25,672 bases of DNA. Source: M55B157 sp964626275. GTDB taxonomy: Bacteria; Actinomycetota; Actinomycetes; S36-B12. The stretch is from positions 1 through 25,672 of the forward strand of contig CAZVCZ010000012.1 in the NCBI GenBank assembly GCA_964626275.1, in the 5' to 3' direction. The notes under the pieces were generated by a model. It was not told the DNA's origin. It saw only the letters and a program-made list of their open reading frames with translations, and ran no database searches. This document shows, one piece after another, positions 8,026 through 15,935 of this stretch. How positions within the stretch are numbered: position 1 is the first letter of the stretch; the number at the start of each line of letters is the position of its first letter. The position numbers and the translations under genes were made by a program.

Positions 8026-8553
8026 ATGACTGCTGCGCTGCGAAGAGTTGCCGCCATCGTGCTCGGCCTGTTCCTCGCCGGGAGCCTGCTCCCGGCGACA
8101 GCCTCCGCCCACCAGCCAGTCAACCTCGATTCCTCCGACCGATCCCCGGCCAGAGGACCACTCCTTCTCGACGGCACCGTCTCCTTCGCGGTCTACGCCC
8201 CAATGGCCGTGCAGAAGGCCAAGCGAGGCTTCCGCTTCCGAATGTCCGCGGGCCAACCACTGCGCATGCAGGTGCTCATCACCGACACCGCCCCCGCGAA
8301 CCGCCTGAAGGGTCGGGAGTTGCCGGTCGTCACGCTGATCAGTCCTTCCGGTAAGAAGACCAAACTGAAGCCGCGGGAACGCACGCCGTTCTATGAGCCG
8401 TATTCAGGTACGAGCTACCTCTACTTGAGCCGCTACTCCGCCACAGCTGAGTCAGGTACGTACCGCGTGTGGGTGAAATCGCGCACGAACACCGCCGTGC
8501 GCGCTGTCGTCGCCGTGGGCTACCGCGAGGTTCCCGGGCAGGTGCGCGACTAA
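8026..8553 (+). CDS. Secreted protein of unknown function
   Basis: A 175-residue protein with a clear Sec signal peptide: basic n-region MTAALRR, hydrophobic core VAAIVLGLFLAG and a likely cleavage after ATASA (about residue 28). The mature part is rich in beta-prone and basic segments (FRFRMSAGQPLRMQVLITD, VVTLISPSGKKTKLKPRER, YLYLSRYSATAESGTYRVWVKS). It recalls small extracellular beta-sandwich (PPC-like) domains, but I do not recognise a named family. The start is the ATG that gives the best signal peptide; an in-frame ATG at 7990 would lengthen the n-region, and no strong ribosome-binding site is seen. Its 5' end faces the dosS-like kinase across 49 bases. The TAA stop overlaps the stop of convergent cydC by four bases (8550-8553). 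Confidence 0.8.
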   Translation: MTAALRRVAAIVLGLFLAGSLLPATASAHQPVNLDSSDRSPARGPLLLDGTVSFAVYAPMAVQKAKRGFRFRMSAGQPLRMQVLITDTAPANRLKGRELPVVTLISPSGKKTKLKPRERTPFYEPYSGTSYLYLSRYSATAESGTYRVWVKSRTNTAVRAVVAVGYREVPGQVRD

Positions 8554-10331
8554 CGCCGGATCGACGTCCCTGCGGGAATCGATGCGGTGAGTTCCGCCAA
8601 ATCCGCGCGGTCACGCTCGATCGACCATCGCTCGGCATACCAACCACCGCGGGCGAGCAATTCCTCATGTGTTCCCGCGGCCGCCACCTCGCCGGAGATG
8701 AGCACCACGATCCGATCCACCTGATCGAGATCGATGAGTCGATGGGTGATGAGCAGGGTGGTCGATTCCCGCGTCACCTCCACCATCACCTCGGTCAACG
8801 CATCCGCGGTTGCCGGGTCGAGATGCTCGGTCGGTTCATCGAGAACCATCACCGGTCGTCGGGCGAGGAGAAGTCGAGCGAGGGCGAGCCGCTGACGTTC
8901 ACCACCGGACATGGTGACACCACCAGCCCCCAACTCCTCGGCCAGGCCGTGCGGCTGAGCCTCCAACCAGCCGAGCAATCCCACCCGCGCGAGCACGTCT
9001 CGAAGTTGGTCATCATCGGCGTCGGCGTCACCGAGGCGTAGGTTCGCCGCAATGGTCGTGTCGAAGATGTGCGCCTCCTGGGTCAGCATCGTGACCTGGG
9101 CCCGAAGGTCATCTCCGGTGACCTCACTGATCTCGCGACCACCGATGGTCGCGTGACCCTCATAGGCGAGGAAGCCGAGGAGGACAGCGGCCAGGGTCGA
9201 CTTTCCTGCGCCGCTCGGTCCGACGATCGCCACAGTCTCGCCCGGCTCAACCCTCAGGTCGATCCCATGCAGGGTGTCCGGGGTGTCCGGCGCCCAGCGC
9301 GCGACGAGATCACGCACATGGATCCCGAAGGGCGCCACTAGCGGGCCCATTGGATGCTCTGGATCGGTGACGGGAAGCGGAGCCTCGACGACATCGGCAA
9401 CCCGGGCAGCGGATGCACGGACGCGCTGCCAGGCCAACGCCGATGAAGGAAGAGTGGACAGCAGGTCGTAAGCAGCGAGCGGGACAAGGGCAACCACTGC
9501 CAACCACACGGGAGCCAACCTGCCCTCTGTCACCGCGGGCATCGCCAGCGCCAGGGACCCCACCACCGCAGCTCCCTGGACCAGGATGCCCACGCCCGCC
9601 GCGAGACCCAGCCCGGCAGACTCCCGTCGCGCGACAGCCGTCAATTCGTCGTCGTGTTCACGGATTCGCCGTAGCGCCGCCCCCGTGGCACCGAACGCGA
9701 GCAGGTCCCCACTACCGGTCAGGCTCGACACGACACTGCTGGACAATTCCCCTCGCACCGGTGCCAATCTTGCCTCTGCTCGGGCTGCGATACGAGCCAC
9801 GATCCACGGAATGACAGTGAGACCCAGCATCAGCGCGATCGCTGTCGCGACCCCCGCGCCGGGGTTCAGCCAAAGCAGGAACGCCACCGTGCCAAAGGAC
9901 ACCAGGATCGCCTGCACCCACGGCAGGACCACGCGTAATGGAAGATCCATCGCGGTGTCCACATCCGCCACCAGGCGCGACAGCAGATCGCCGCGCGTGA
10001 ACCGAGCCAGTCCCACCGGAGCCAGCCGCTCGAGACGCGCATAGACACTCACCCTCAGTCGAGTGAGACCTCGGAATGCCGCATCATGACCGACCAGCCG
10101 CTCGGCATATCGAAACACCGATCGGGACAGTGCGAAGGTGCGAACGAGTACGGCTGCGACACCGAGGGACAGCACGGGCGGCATCTCGGCGGCATAGGAG
10201 ATCAACCAGCCAGAGGTACCCAGCAGCGCGACCGCGCTCGCTGACGCGATGAAACCGAAGAATGCAGCGAGAGCGAGCCGGCCTCGTTCGGCCCGCATCG
10301 CCGACCACATCTGACGCGTCGGGGAACTCAC
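8550..10331 (-). CDS. cydC: Thiol reductant ABC exporter subunit CydC
   Basis: A 593-residue half-transporter with an N-terminal six-helix membrane domain (about 15-310) and a C-terminal ATPase domain: Walker A GPSGAGKST at 371-379, signature MSGGERQ at 474-480, Walker B VMVLDEP at 494-500, and switch histidine in LLITHRL. With CydD it forms the heterodimeric transporter needed to assemble cytochrome bd; the E. coli pair handles cysteine/glutathione and haem. In an actinobacterium the thiol would presumably differ, as mycothiol replaces glutathione. The GTG start overlaps the cydD stop as GTGA (10328-10331). The TAG stop overlaps the convergent secreted-protein gene. Placement directly downstream of cydAB and cydD, the RLVGHD membrane-domain segment and the length distinguish it from a generic exporter. 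Confidence 0.92.
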   Translation of the reverse strand: MSSPTRQMWSAMRAERGRLALAAFFGFIASASAVALLGTSGWLISYAAEMPPVLSLGVAAVLVRTFALSRSVFRYAERLVGHDAAFRGLTRLRVSVYARLERLAPVGLARFTRGDLLSRLVADVDTAMDLPLRVVLPWVQAILVSFGTVAFLLWLNPGAGVATAIALMLGLTVIPWIVARIAARAEARLAPVRGELSSSVVSSLTGSGDLLAFGATGAALRRIREHDDELTAVARRESAGLGLAAGVGILVQGAAVVGSLALAMPAVTEGRLAPVWLAVVALVPLAAYDLLSTLPSSALAWQRVRASAARVADVVEAPLPVTDPEHPMGPLVAPFGIHVRDLVARWAPDTPDTLHGIDLRVEPGETVAIVGPSGAGKSTLAAVLLGFLAYEGHATIGGREISEVTGDDLRAQVTMLTQEAHIFDTTIAANLRLGDADADDDQLRDVLARVGLLGWLEAQPHGLAEELGAGGVTMSGGERQRLALARLLLARRPVMVLDEPTEHLDPATADALTEVMVEVTRESTTLLITHRLIDLDQVDRIVVLISGEVAAAGTHEELLARGGWYAERWSIERDRADLAELTASIPAGTSIRR

Positions 10332-12097
10332 CAGCCGCTCCCCGTGAGGGTGCCTCGTGTGCCTCGAGACGCCGCCTGTTCAGCATCGATCAGTTCGCGC
10401 TCGATCGGAGTCGGCGTTGCTGCGCCGCCCTGCGAGTCCACATGCACGATCACATCGGCAATCTCGATCAGGGCAGGTCGGTGCGCGACGACGACGACTG
10501 CGACTCCGCGATCCGCCGCGGCTCGAAGGGCGGCCACCACCGCGCTCTCGCTCACTCCGTCGAGGGCCGCCGTCGGCTCATCGAGTAGTAGTAGATCGAC
10601 ATCGCGGATGAGCGCACGAGCCAGCGCCACACGGCGCACCTGGCCCGAGGAAAGGCCGGCTCCCGACTCCCCGACCACCGTGCGAATGCCCTGCGGGAGC
10701 GCTTCGATCTCAGCGAGCACCCCGGCTGAAGCGAGAGCGTCGCGCACCTGATCGATGGCGGCATCAGGCCGGCCTAGCCGGACCGCATCGAGCACCGTCA
10801 CAGCCGCTGCGGCTTCAGGGGCGATCAGATGAGGCTCCTGGGGAACCCATCCCACGCGGGTGCGCCAATGTGCGGGATCGAGATCCTCTAGTTCGACCTC
10901 ACGCCCGGCGCCGATGATCCGGACATGACCAGCGGTCGGTGGAATGAAGCCGAGGAGCAGTCGCAGCAGAGTGGACTTACCACCCCCGCTGGCGCCCACG
11001 ATCGCGGTGACCTCCCCCGGCTCGATCACCAGGCTCGTGGTCTGCAGGGCCGGCCTGTCTCGCCCCGGATAGGTCACCGAGACGGCCTCGCAGTGCACCG
11101 CGGGACGCGGTGGGATCTGGGTTCCGTCACCTTTCGATGGCAAAGGCTGCTCGAGCAGGGTGAAGACCTCATCGGCGGCACCGAGTCCCTCAGCCGCAGC
11201 ATGGAAATGCTGACCCACCATGCGTAACGGGAGATAGGCCTCCGGGGCAAGGATCAAGATGAACAGAGCAGTCGAGAACGCGATTCCACCTTCGACCAGC
11301 CGGACACCGATCGTGACAGCGACCAGGGCGACCGACAGACTCGCCAAGAGCTCGAGGGCAAACGAGGAGAGGAAAGAGATCCGCAAGACTCCCATCGTCG
11401 TGCTGCGGTATCGATCACCGATGTCGTTGATGGCCTGAGCCTGGCGCTTCGCTCGTCCGAGGACCTTCAACGTGGGAAGCCCAGCGATGAGATCGAGGAA
11501 GTGTCCACTCAATCTCGACAGTGTTCGCCACTGCCGATCCACCCGGGCACGGGTGTACATCCCGATCAGGACCATGAAGACCACGATGAGGGGGAGGGTG
11601 ATGGCGATGATCAACGCGCTGATCAGATCGAATCCGATGACCGTGGCAATGATCGCGATCGGGACGATCACCGCAAGGAACACCTGCGGGAGATATCGGG
11701 CGTAGTAGGAATCGAGTGCGTCTATTCCGCGGGTCACGAGTGTCGCCACACGCCCGGGATCCGAGCCAGCGGGTCCGGTCGGCCCCAACTCGAGGATGTG
11801 CTGCAGAGCCGCCGTACGCAGTTCCGACTTCGCCCGGGCAGCCGTACGATAGGCCGCTGCTTCGCCCACCCAGGCCACCACCGATCGGAGCGCGATCACA
11901 CCCGCGAGCCCGAGCAGCACGGGAAGTGTCGTCGCGAGATCAGCCCGACCCTCGGCGACATCGACGATCGCGGTGGACAACAGGCGAGCCGAGATGATCA
12001 CCAATCCGGCCATGACCGCGCCGAGAACCACGGAGAGGATCACGAACCCCCGGGTGCTGCGGGCATAGCGCAACAGGCGTGGATCCAACGGCTTCAC
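10328..12097 (-). CDS. cydD: Thiol reductant ABC exporter subunit CydD
   Basis: A 589-residue half-transporter paired with CydC. The membrane domain (about 15-310) includes the CydD-like segment RYLPQVFLAVIVPIAI and SRLSGHFLDLIAGLPTLKVLGR. The ATPase domain has Walker A GASGGGKST at 368-376, signature LSSGQVRR at 482-489 and Walker B LLLLDEP around 502-508. The signature is LSSGQ rather than the consensus LSGGQ, and such a variation is common in CydD. Translation begins at a GTG preceded by AGGA about eight bases upstream; the ATG just before it is out of frame. The gene follows cydB after 119 bases holding two hairpins, so it may be partly uncoupled from cydAB. It is required for a functional bd oxidase in known systems. 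Confidence 0.92.
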   Translation of the reverse strand: MKPLDPRLLRYARSTRGFVILSVVLGAVMAGLVIISARLLSTAIVDVAEGRADLATTLPVLLGLAGVIALRSVVAWVGEAAAYRTAARAKSELRTAALQHILELGPTGPAGSDPGRVATLVTRGIDALDSYYARYLPQVFLAVIVPIAIIATVIGFDLISALIIAITLPLIVVFMVLIGMYTRARVDRQWRTLSRLSGHFLDLIAGLPTLKVLGRAKRQAQAINDIGDRYRSTTMGVLRISFLSSFALELLASLSVALVAVTIGVRLVEGGIAFSTALFILILAPEAYLPLRMVGQHFHAAAEGLGAADEVFTLLEQPLPSKGDGTQIPPRPAVHCEAVSVTYPGRDRPALQTTSLVIEPGEVTAIVGASGGGKSTLLRLLLGFIPPTAGHVRIIGAGREVELEDLDPAHWRTRVGWVPQEPHLIAPEAAAAVTVLDAVRLGRPDAAIDQVRDALASAGVLAEIEALPQGIRTVVGESGAGLSSGQVRRVALARALIRDVDLLLLDEPTAALDGVSESAVVAALRAAADRGVAVVVVAHRPALIEIADVIVHVDSQGGAATPTPIERELIDAEQAASRGTRGTLTGSGW

Positions 12098-12118
12098 AGC
12101 GTCATCCTGTCACGCAGA

Positions 12119-12157
12119 GCGGGGTGGCACCGGTCCCCCCGGAGGGTGCCACCCCGC
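12119..12157 (-). terminator. Strong hairpin between cydB and cydD (terminator/attenuator-like)
   Basis: A perfect 13-bp inverted repeat (GCGGGGTGGCACC at 12119-12131 with its complement at 12145-12157) around a 13-base loop. There is no U-tract after it in the cydB-to-cydD direction, so it could be a factor-assisted terminator, an attenuator or a stabilising mRNA stem rather than a classical intrinsic terminator. Confidence 0.6.
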
Positions 12158-12165
12158 GATCTGGG

Positions 12166-12187
12166 CCGCGCCAAAAGTCCGGCGCGG
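12166..12187 (-). terminator. Second hairpin between cydB and cydD
   Basis: A 7-bp GC stem, CCGCGCC (12166-12172) with GGCGCGG (12181-12187), around an eight-base loop. It lies 8 bases from the larger hairpin and is met first by polymerase leaving cydB. There is no U-tract, and the role is uncertain. Confidence 0.4.
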
Positions 12188-12216
12188 AATCGTTCGAATC
12201 TACCCGAAACGAGTCG

Positions 12217-13299
12217 CTATCCGCGTGCTGATTCGGTAAAGCGATCATCAGCTCGCCCCGAGACAGGCTGCGGCGGGATCATCGAGGTCGAGATCCGCTT
12301 GCGGAACACCCAATAGGTCCACCCCTGGTAGATCAACACGATCGGGGTCATGATTACTGCGACCCAGGTCATGATGGTCAAGGTGTATTCCTGGCTGGAC
12401 GCGTTGTCGACGGTCAGGTTGTAGGCCGCATCGATCGAGGACACCATCACGTTCGGGAAGAGACCGACGAACAGCGAGGCGACCGCAAGGGCGATGGTGC
12501 CCGAACTGAAGATGAAGGCCCAACCATCGCGTCGCTTCAACGTCATGCCCAGGGCGGCGAGGAAGAACACCGCGGCCACGAGCACCATGGGCAGCGTGAT
12601 GGCGACGCGGCCGGAGAACGCCTGCGCCCACAGGAGCGCGGCAACCGCGACAACGGCTGCAGCCAGGCCCACCTTCAGGGCCGCACCACGCGCTGCCTCG
12701 TGCATCTCGCCCCGAGTCTTGAGGGCGAGGAAGATCGCGCCATGGGTGGTGAACACCAGCAGGGTCATGACTCCCAGGAGCAGGGCGAACGGGTTGAGCA
12801 GGTCGAAGAACGAACCGGTGTAGTTCAGGTCATTCGCCGTCCCTGTGGGAAGGGTCGTCTCGATGGGTGAGATCGGGGACCCACCGACCACATTGCCAAA
12901 GGCCACACCGAACAGAAGCGCCGGGAGCGCCGAGCCGACGAAGATCGCTCGATCCCAATTCGCGCGCCAGCGCGCCGAGTCGCGCTTGCCGCGATACTCG
13001 AACGCCACACCGCGAATGATGAGCGCGAACAGCACCAGGAACAGGGCCAGATAGAAGCCACTGAACATCGTGGCGTACCAGAGAGGGAAGGCGGCGAAGG
13101 TCGCGCCGCCAGCAACGAGCAGCCATACCTCGTTGCCGTCCCACACGGGGCCGACGGTGTTGATCATGACGCGGCGACGCAGATCGTCCTTTCCAAGGAA
13201 GGGAAGGAGCACCCCCACACCCTGATCGAATCCATCGAGGATGAAGTACCCCACCCACAGCACTGCGATGAGGATGAACCAGATCGTGACCAGATCCAT
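12217..13299 (-). CDS. cydB: Cytochrome bd oxidase subunit II
   Basis: A 360-residue multi-spanning membrane protein, the second core subunit of the quinol:O2 oxidoreductase. Typical CydB segments are IWFILIAVLWVGYFILDGFDQGVG at the N-terminus, the GPVWDGNEVWLLVAGGATFAAFP block (about 50-72), and the C-terminal GWTYWVFRKRI. Length and about eight to nine hydrophobic helices fit the family. The ATG is preceded by AAAGGA eight bases upstream and lies 31 bases after the cydA stop, so cydA and cydB form one transcript. It does not itself bind haem in known structures but stabilises CydA. The gene is followed by two hairpins before cydD. Confidence 0.95.
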   Translation of the reverse strand: MDLVTIWFILIAVLWVGYFILDGFDQGVGVLLPFLGKDDLRRRVMINTVGPVWDGNEVWLLVAGGATFAAFPLWYATMFSGFYLALFLVLFALIIRGVAFEYRGKRDSARWRANWDRAIFVGSALPALLFGVAFGNVVGGSPISPIETTLPTGTANDLNYTGSFFDLLNPFALLLGVMTLLVFTTHGAIFLALKTRGEMHEAARGAALKVGLAAAVVAVAALLWAQAFSGRVAITLPMVLVAAVFFLAALGMTLKRRDGWAFIFSSGTIALAVASLFVGLFPNVMVSSIDAAYNLTVDNASSQEYTLTIMTWVAVIMTPIVLIYQGWTYWVFRKRISTSMIPPQPVSGRADDRFTESARG

Positions 13300-13330
13300 G
13301 ACGTGATTCCTTTTCTCTCTCGCGCGCTAC

Positions 13331-14785
13331 TCAGTAGGCGAAGTACAGCTGCTTGTCGTCATCCTCGGCCTGGGCTGCCTCGACAGCATCGGCATAAGGA
13401 TCGGAGTTGAGCTCCTCTGGCTCGGGTGCACCCTTGGCGATGTAGTGCAGCAGCAGCTTCACTTCGATAATCGCCAGGACGAGATAGACCAGGGTGAACC
13501 CGATCATCGTGATCCACACTTCCGTTGCCGTCACCAGAGGTGACACAGCATCGGCTGTCGTTTGTTCGCCGAAGACGATCCACGGCTGCCGGCCCATCTC
13601 GGTGAAGATCCAGCCGAAGCTGTTGCCCAAGAGCGGGCCGAGCACCACGAGTGTGGCTGCTATCGCGAATGGTTTCGCCAGCCGGTCATCGGTCGGTGCT
13701 CGAGCACCTCGGTAGCGCCAGAGCGCCCACACGGCGAACAGCAGACTGACGAGGCCTAGCCCGATCATCAAGCGGAAGGACCAGTAACTGACCGGAACGT
13801 AGGGGACGTAATTGACATCCTCGCCGAACTTCTCACTGAACTGGGCGTCGTACTGCGCCTGAAGGTCATTGATGCCCTCGACCGTGCCGTCGAATGATCC
13901 AGTCGCGAGGAAAGACAGCAGGCCGGGCACGCACATGATGCAGTCAGCGCTACCGCCGTTGATTTCACCGAGGCTCAGCACAGAGAATGGAGCACCGGTC
14001 TCCGTCTCGTACAACCCTTCAGCGGCCGCCATCTTCATCGGCTGCTGCTCCACCATCAACTTGGAGAAGAAGTCGCCGCTGATCGACAGTCCGATCGCGG
14101 AGATGGCCATCACGACGGCGGCGGCCTTCATGGCCGGGCGGAAAATCTCGACTTGGCGGCCCTTGACCATCTTCCAGCCGGCGATGCCGATGATCGCCGC
14201 ACCTGCCGTGAGGAACGCACCGAAGATCGTGTGTACGAAGGCGAGCACCGCGGTGTTCTGGAAGAGCACCTGACCGATATCGGTCAGCACCGCCCGACCT
14301 GTCGTGTCATCGATGATGTAACCGACCGGGTGCTGCATCCACGCGTTGGCCGCGAGGATGAAGTAGGCGGACACCAGCGTGCCGAAAGCAGCAGCCCAGA
14401 TCGTCGCCAGATGCAGCTTCTTCGGCAGTCGATCCCAACCGAAGATCCACAATCCGAGGAACGTGGATTCGAGGAAGAACGCCAGCAAGCCCTCCATCGC
14501 CAGCGGGGCTCCGAACACGTCACCGACGAAGCGGCTGTAAACGCTCCAGTTCATGCCGAACTGGAACTCCTGGACGATGCCCGTCACCACGCCCATAGCG
14601 AAGTTGATGAGGAAGAGCTTCCCGAAGAACTTCGTCAACTGCAGATACTTCACGTTGCCAGTACGCACCCAGGCGGTCTGGAAGGCCGCCACGAAGAACG
14701 CCCCGCCGATGGTGAGCGGGACGAAGAGGAAGTGGTACACGGTCGTGATGCCGAACTGCCAACGCGCAAGATCTAGGGCTTCCAT
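13331..14785 (-). CDS. cydA: Cytochrome bd oxidase subunit I (short Q-loop type)
   Basis: The catalytic haem-bearing subunit of the high-affinity terminal oxidase. The 484-residue product keeps haem ligands H18 (b595/d ligand, VYHFLFVPLT) and H185 (b558, LAFVHTIFGAF), with M340 in WSFRLMIGLG as the second b558 ligand candidate. Acidic channel residues E98 and E106, Q-loop residues K251 and E256 (MKMAAAEG) and the GRQPW motif (398-402) are also present. It is shorter than E. coli CydA (522), consistent with the short Q-loop class. I prefer the ATG at 14785: GGAGG lies 12 bases upstream of it, whereas the in-frame ATG at 14797 directly abuts that GGAGG. A DosR-type palindrome at 14841-14860 sits about 56-75 bases upstream, so low-oxygen induction by the local DosR-like regulator is a testable inference. 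Confidence 0.95.
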   Translation of the reverse strand: MEALDLARWQFGITTVYHFLFVPLTIGGAFFVAAFQTAWVRTGNVKYLQLTKFFGKLFLINFAMGVVTGIVQEFQFGMNWSVYSRFVGDVFGAPLAMEGLLAFFLESTFLGLWIFGWDRLPKKLHLATIWAAAFGTLVSAYFILAANAWMQHPVGYIIDDTTGRAVLTDIGQVLFQNTAVLAFVHTIFGAFLTAGAAIIGIAGWKMVKGRQVEIFRPAMKAAAVVMAISAIGLSISGDFFSKLMVEQQPMKMAAAEGLYETETGAPFSVLSLGEINGGSADCIMCVPGLLSFLATGSFDGTVEGINDLQAQYDAQFSEKFGEDVNYVPYVPVSYWSFRLMIGLGLVSLLFAVWALWRYRGARAPTDDRLAKPFAIAATLVVLGPLLGNSFGWIFTEMGRQPWIVFGEQTTADAVSPLVTATEVWITMIGFTLVYLVLAIIEVKLLLHYIAKGAPEPEELNSDPYADAVEAAQAEDDDKQLYFAY

Positions 14786-14835
14786 GGGCCCCAGCATCCT
14801 CCGCTCGGAAGCACGGCACCCGCGTCATCAGTCCG

Positions 14836-14865
14836 GATTCACCGGGACTTTGGTCCCGATTCACC
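14836..14865. repeat. Direct repeats GATTCACC flanking the DosR-type box
   Basis: GATTCACC occurs at 14836-14843 and again at 14858-14865, a 22-bp period (about two helical turns), overlapping both edges of the palindrome. The function is unknown; it may be part of a composite operator. Confidence 0.5.
14841..14860 (-). promoter_or_regulatory. DosR-type palindromic box upstream of cydA
   Basis: The 20-mer ACCGGGACTTTGGTCCCGAT (plus strand) matches the DosR consensus TTSGGGACTWWAGTCCCSAA at 16 of 20 positions by eye, including both GGGAC/GTCCC arms and the W pair. It lies in the 172-bp divergent region between cydA and the DMT permease, 56 bases from the cydA start. It could also act on the permease, but the position suits cydA better. 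Confidence 0.75.
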
Positions 14866-14920
14866 TCATCTGTTCAGGCAAAGGGCGCCGGACCTCAGCC
14901 AACTTCCAGAATCCCACCTG

Positions 14921-14948
14921 TTGAGCGAGTTCCGGCCGGGCTTAGAGT
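14921..14948 (+). promoter_or_regulatory. Candidate promoter of DMT permease, possibly leaderless
   Basis: TTGAGC (14921-14926), a 16-base spacer and TAGAGT (14943-14948) fit an actinobacterial housekeeping promoter. The predicted transcription start falls about seven bases after the -10, next to the ATG at 14958, and no ribosome-binding site is seen. This suggests a leaderless mRNA. Confidence 0.45.
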
Positions 14949-14957
14949 TCGCTCGCC

Positions 14958-15935
14958 ATGGTCACCGCCCCCACCGCCCCCACCTCGAGTCGTGCCACGA
15001 CTCGGATCTGGCTTGCCCTCCTCATCGTCTACATCGTCTGGGGCTCGACCTATATCGCCATCGGTCTCATGATCGAGTCGCTGCCGGGCTTGACCGGGGG
15101 CGGGATCAGGTTCATCCTCGCCGCGATGGCGATGGCCGGCATCATCACGGTCACCCGCGGCCCACGGACCCTCCGCGTCGAGCGACGGGAATTCGGCGCC
15201 TCAGCCCTCATCGGTGTGATGCTCCTCGCAGTCGGCATCGGAACGGTGTCCGTCGCCGCCGAGCACATTCCGACCAGCATCGCCGCCCTGATCGTCGCCA
15301 CCATCCCGTTGTGGGTGGTGGTGTATCGCCTCGCTTCTGGCGACCGCCCCCGACCACTGACGATCGTGGGGGTCATCGTTGGTCTCGGCGGACTCGGCGT
15401 GATCCTGCTTCCCGGCGGTTCGGTGGAACCTGAGAGCGGACCCGCGGTGGGTGGCACGGCCATCGTCGCCGCGTCCATCGCCATCATGATCTCCAGCGCA
15501 CTCTGGGCGCTCGGCTCCTGGCTGTCGCCACGCCTGCCCATCCCCCGCAACACCCTGGTCCACACGACCTACCAGATGCTCGTTGCCGGCATCGTGTTGT
15601 TGATCGCCGGACGAGTGCGTGGGGAAGTGATCGACGTCAGCGCCATCACCCTGCCCTCCTGGCTGGGTCTGGCCTATCTGGTCGTCTTCGGTTCGCTCAT
15701 CGCCTACACCGCCTTCACCTGGTTAGTCGGCCACGCGCCCCTCTCCCTGGTCGCGACGTACGCCTACGTCAACCCCGCGATCGCGGTCATGCTCGGCGTC
15801 CTCATCTTCGGCGAAGCGATCTCCAGCGACGTCATCACCGGAGTCCTGTTCGTTCTCGGCGGAGTCGTCTTGGTCGTGAGTGGTGAGCGGGTCAGGCGTC
15901 AACCGATCACGGGCGCAAGCACCGGAGGGACATAG
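14958..15935 (+). CDS. EamA/DMT-family permease
   Basis: A 325-residue inner-membrane protein with two EamA repeats (about 17-147 and 165-308) and about ten hydrophobic helices, in the drug/metabolite transporter superfamily. The N-terminal repeat begins LALLIVYIVWGSTYIAIG, a hallmark of the family. The second repeat contains VVFGSLIAYTAFTWLVGHAPLSLVATYAYVNPAIAV, close to the YedA-like subgroup. Members export amino acids or other small metabolites; the substrate here cannot be assigned. The start is the first ATG ahead of the first helix. The last 37 bases overlap the 3' end of the convergent DUF1254/DUF1214 gene. The divergent upstream region is shared with cydA. Confidence 0.9.
   Translation: MVTAPTAPTSSRATTRIWLALLIVYIVWGSTYIAIGLMIESLPGLTGGGIRFILAAMAMAGIITVTRGPRTLRVERREFGASALIGVMLLAVGIGTVSVAAEHIPTSIAALIVATIPLWVVVYRLASGDRPRPLTIVGVIVGLGGLGVILLPGGSVEPESGPAVGGTAIVAASIAIMISSALWALGSWLSPRLPIPRNTLVHTTYQMLVAGIVLLIAGRVRGEVIDVSAITLPSWLGLAYLVVFGSLIAYTAFTWLVGHAPLSLVATYAYVNPAIAVMLGVLIFGEAISSDVITGVLFVLGGVVLVVSGERVRRQPITGASTGGT

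Noticed and set aside
12167..12180. CCAAAAGTCC stretch resembling a DosR half-site upstream of cydD
   Set aside because: It falls within the stem and loop of a hairpin, and the left arm lacks GGGAC.
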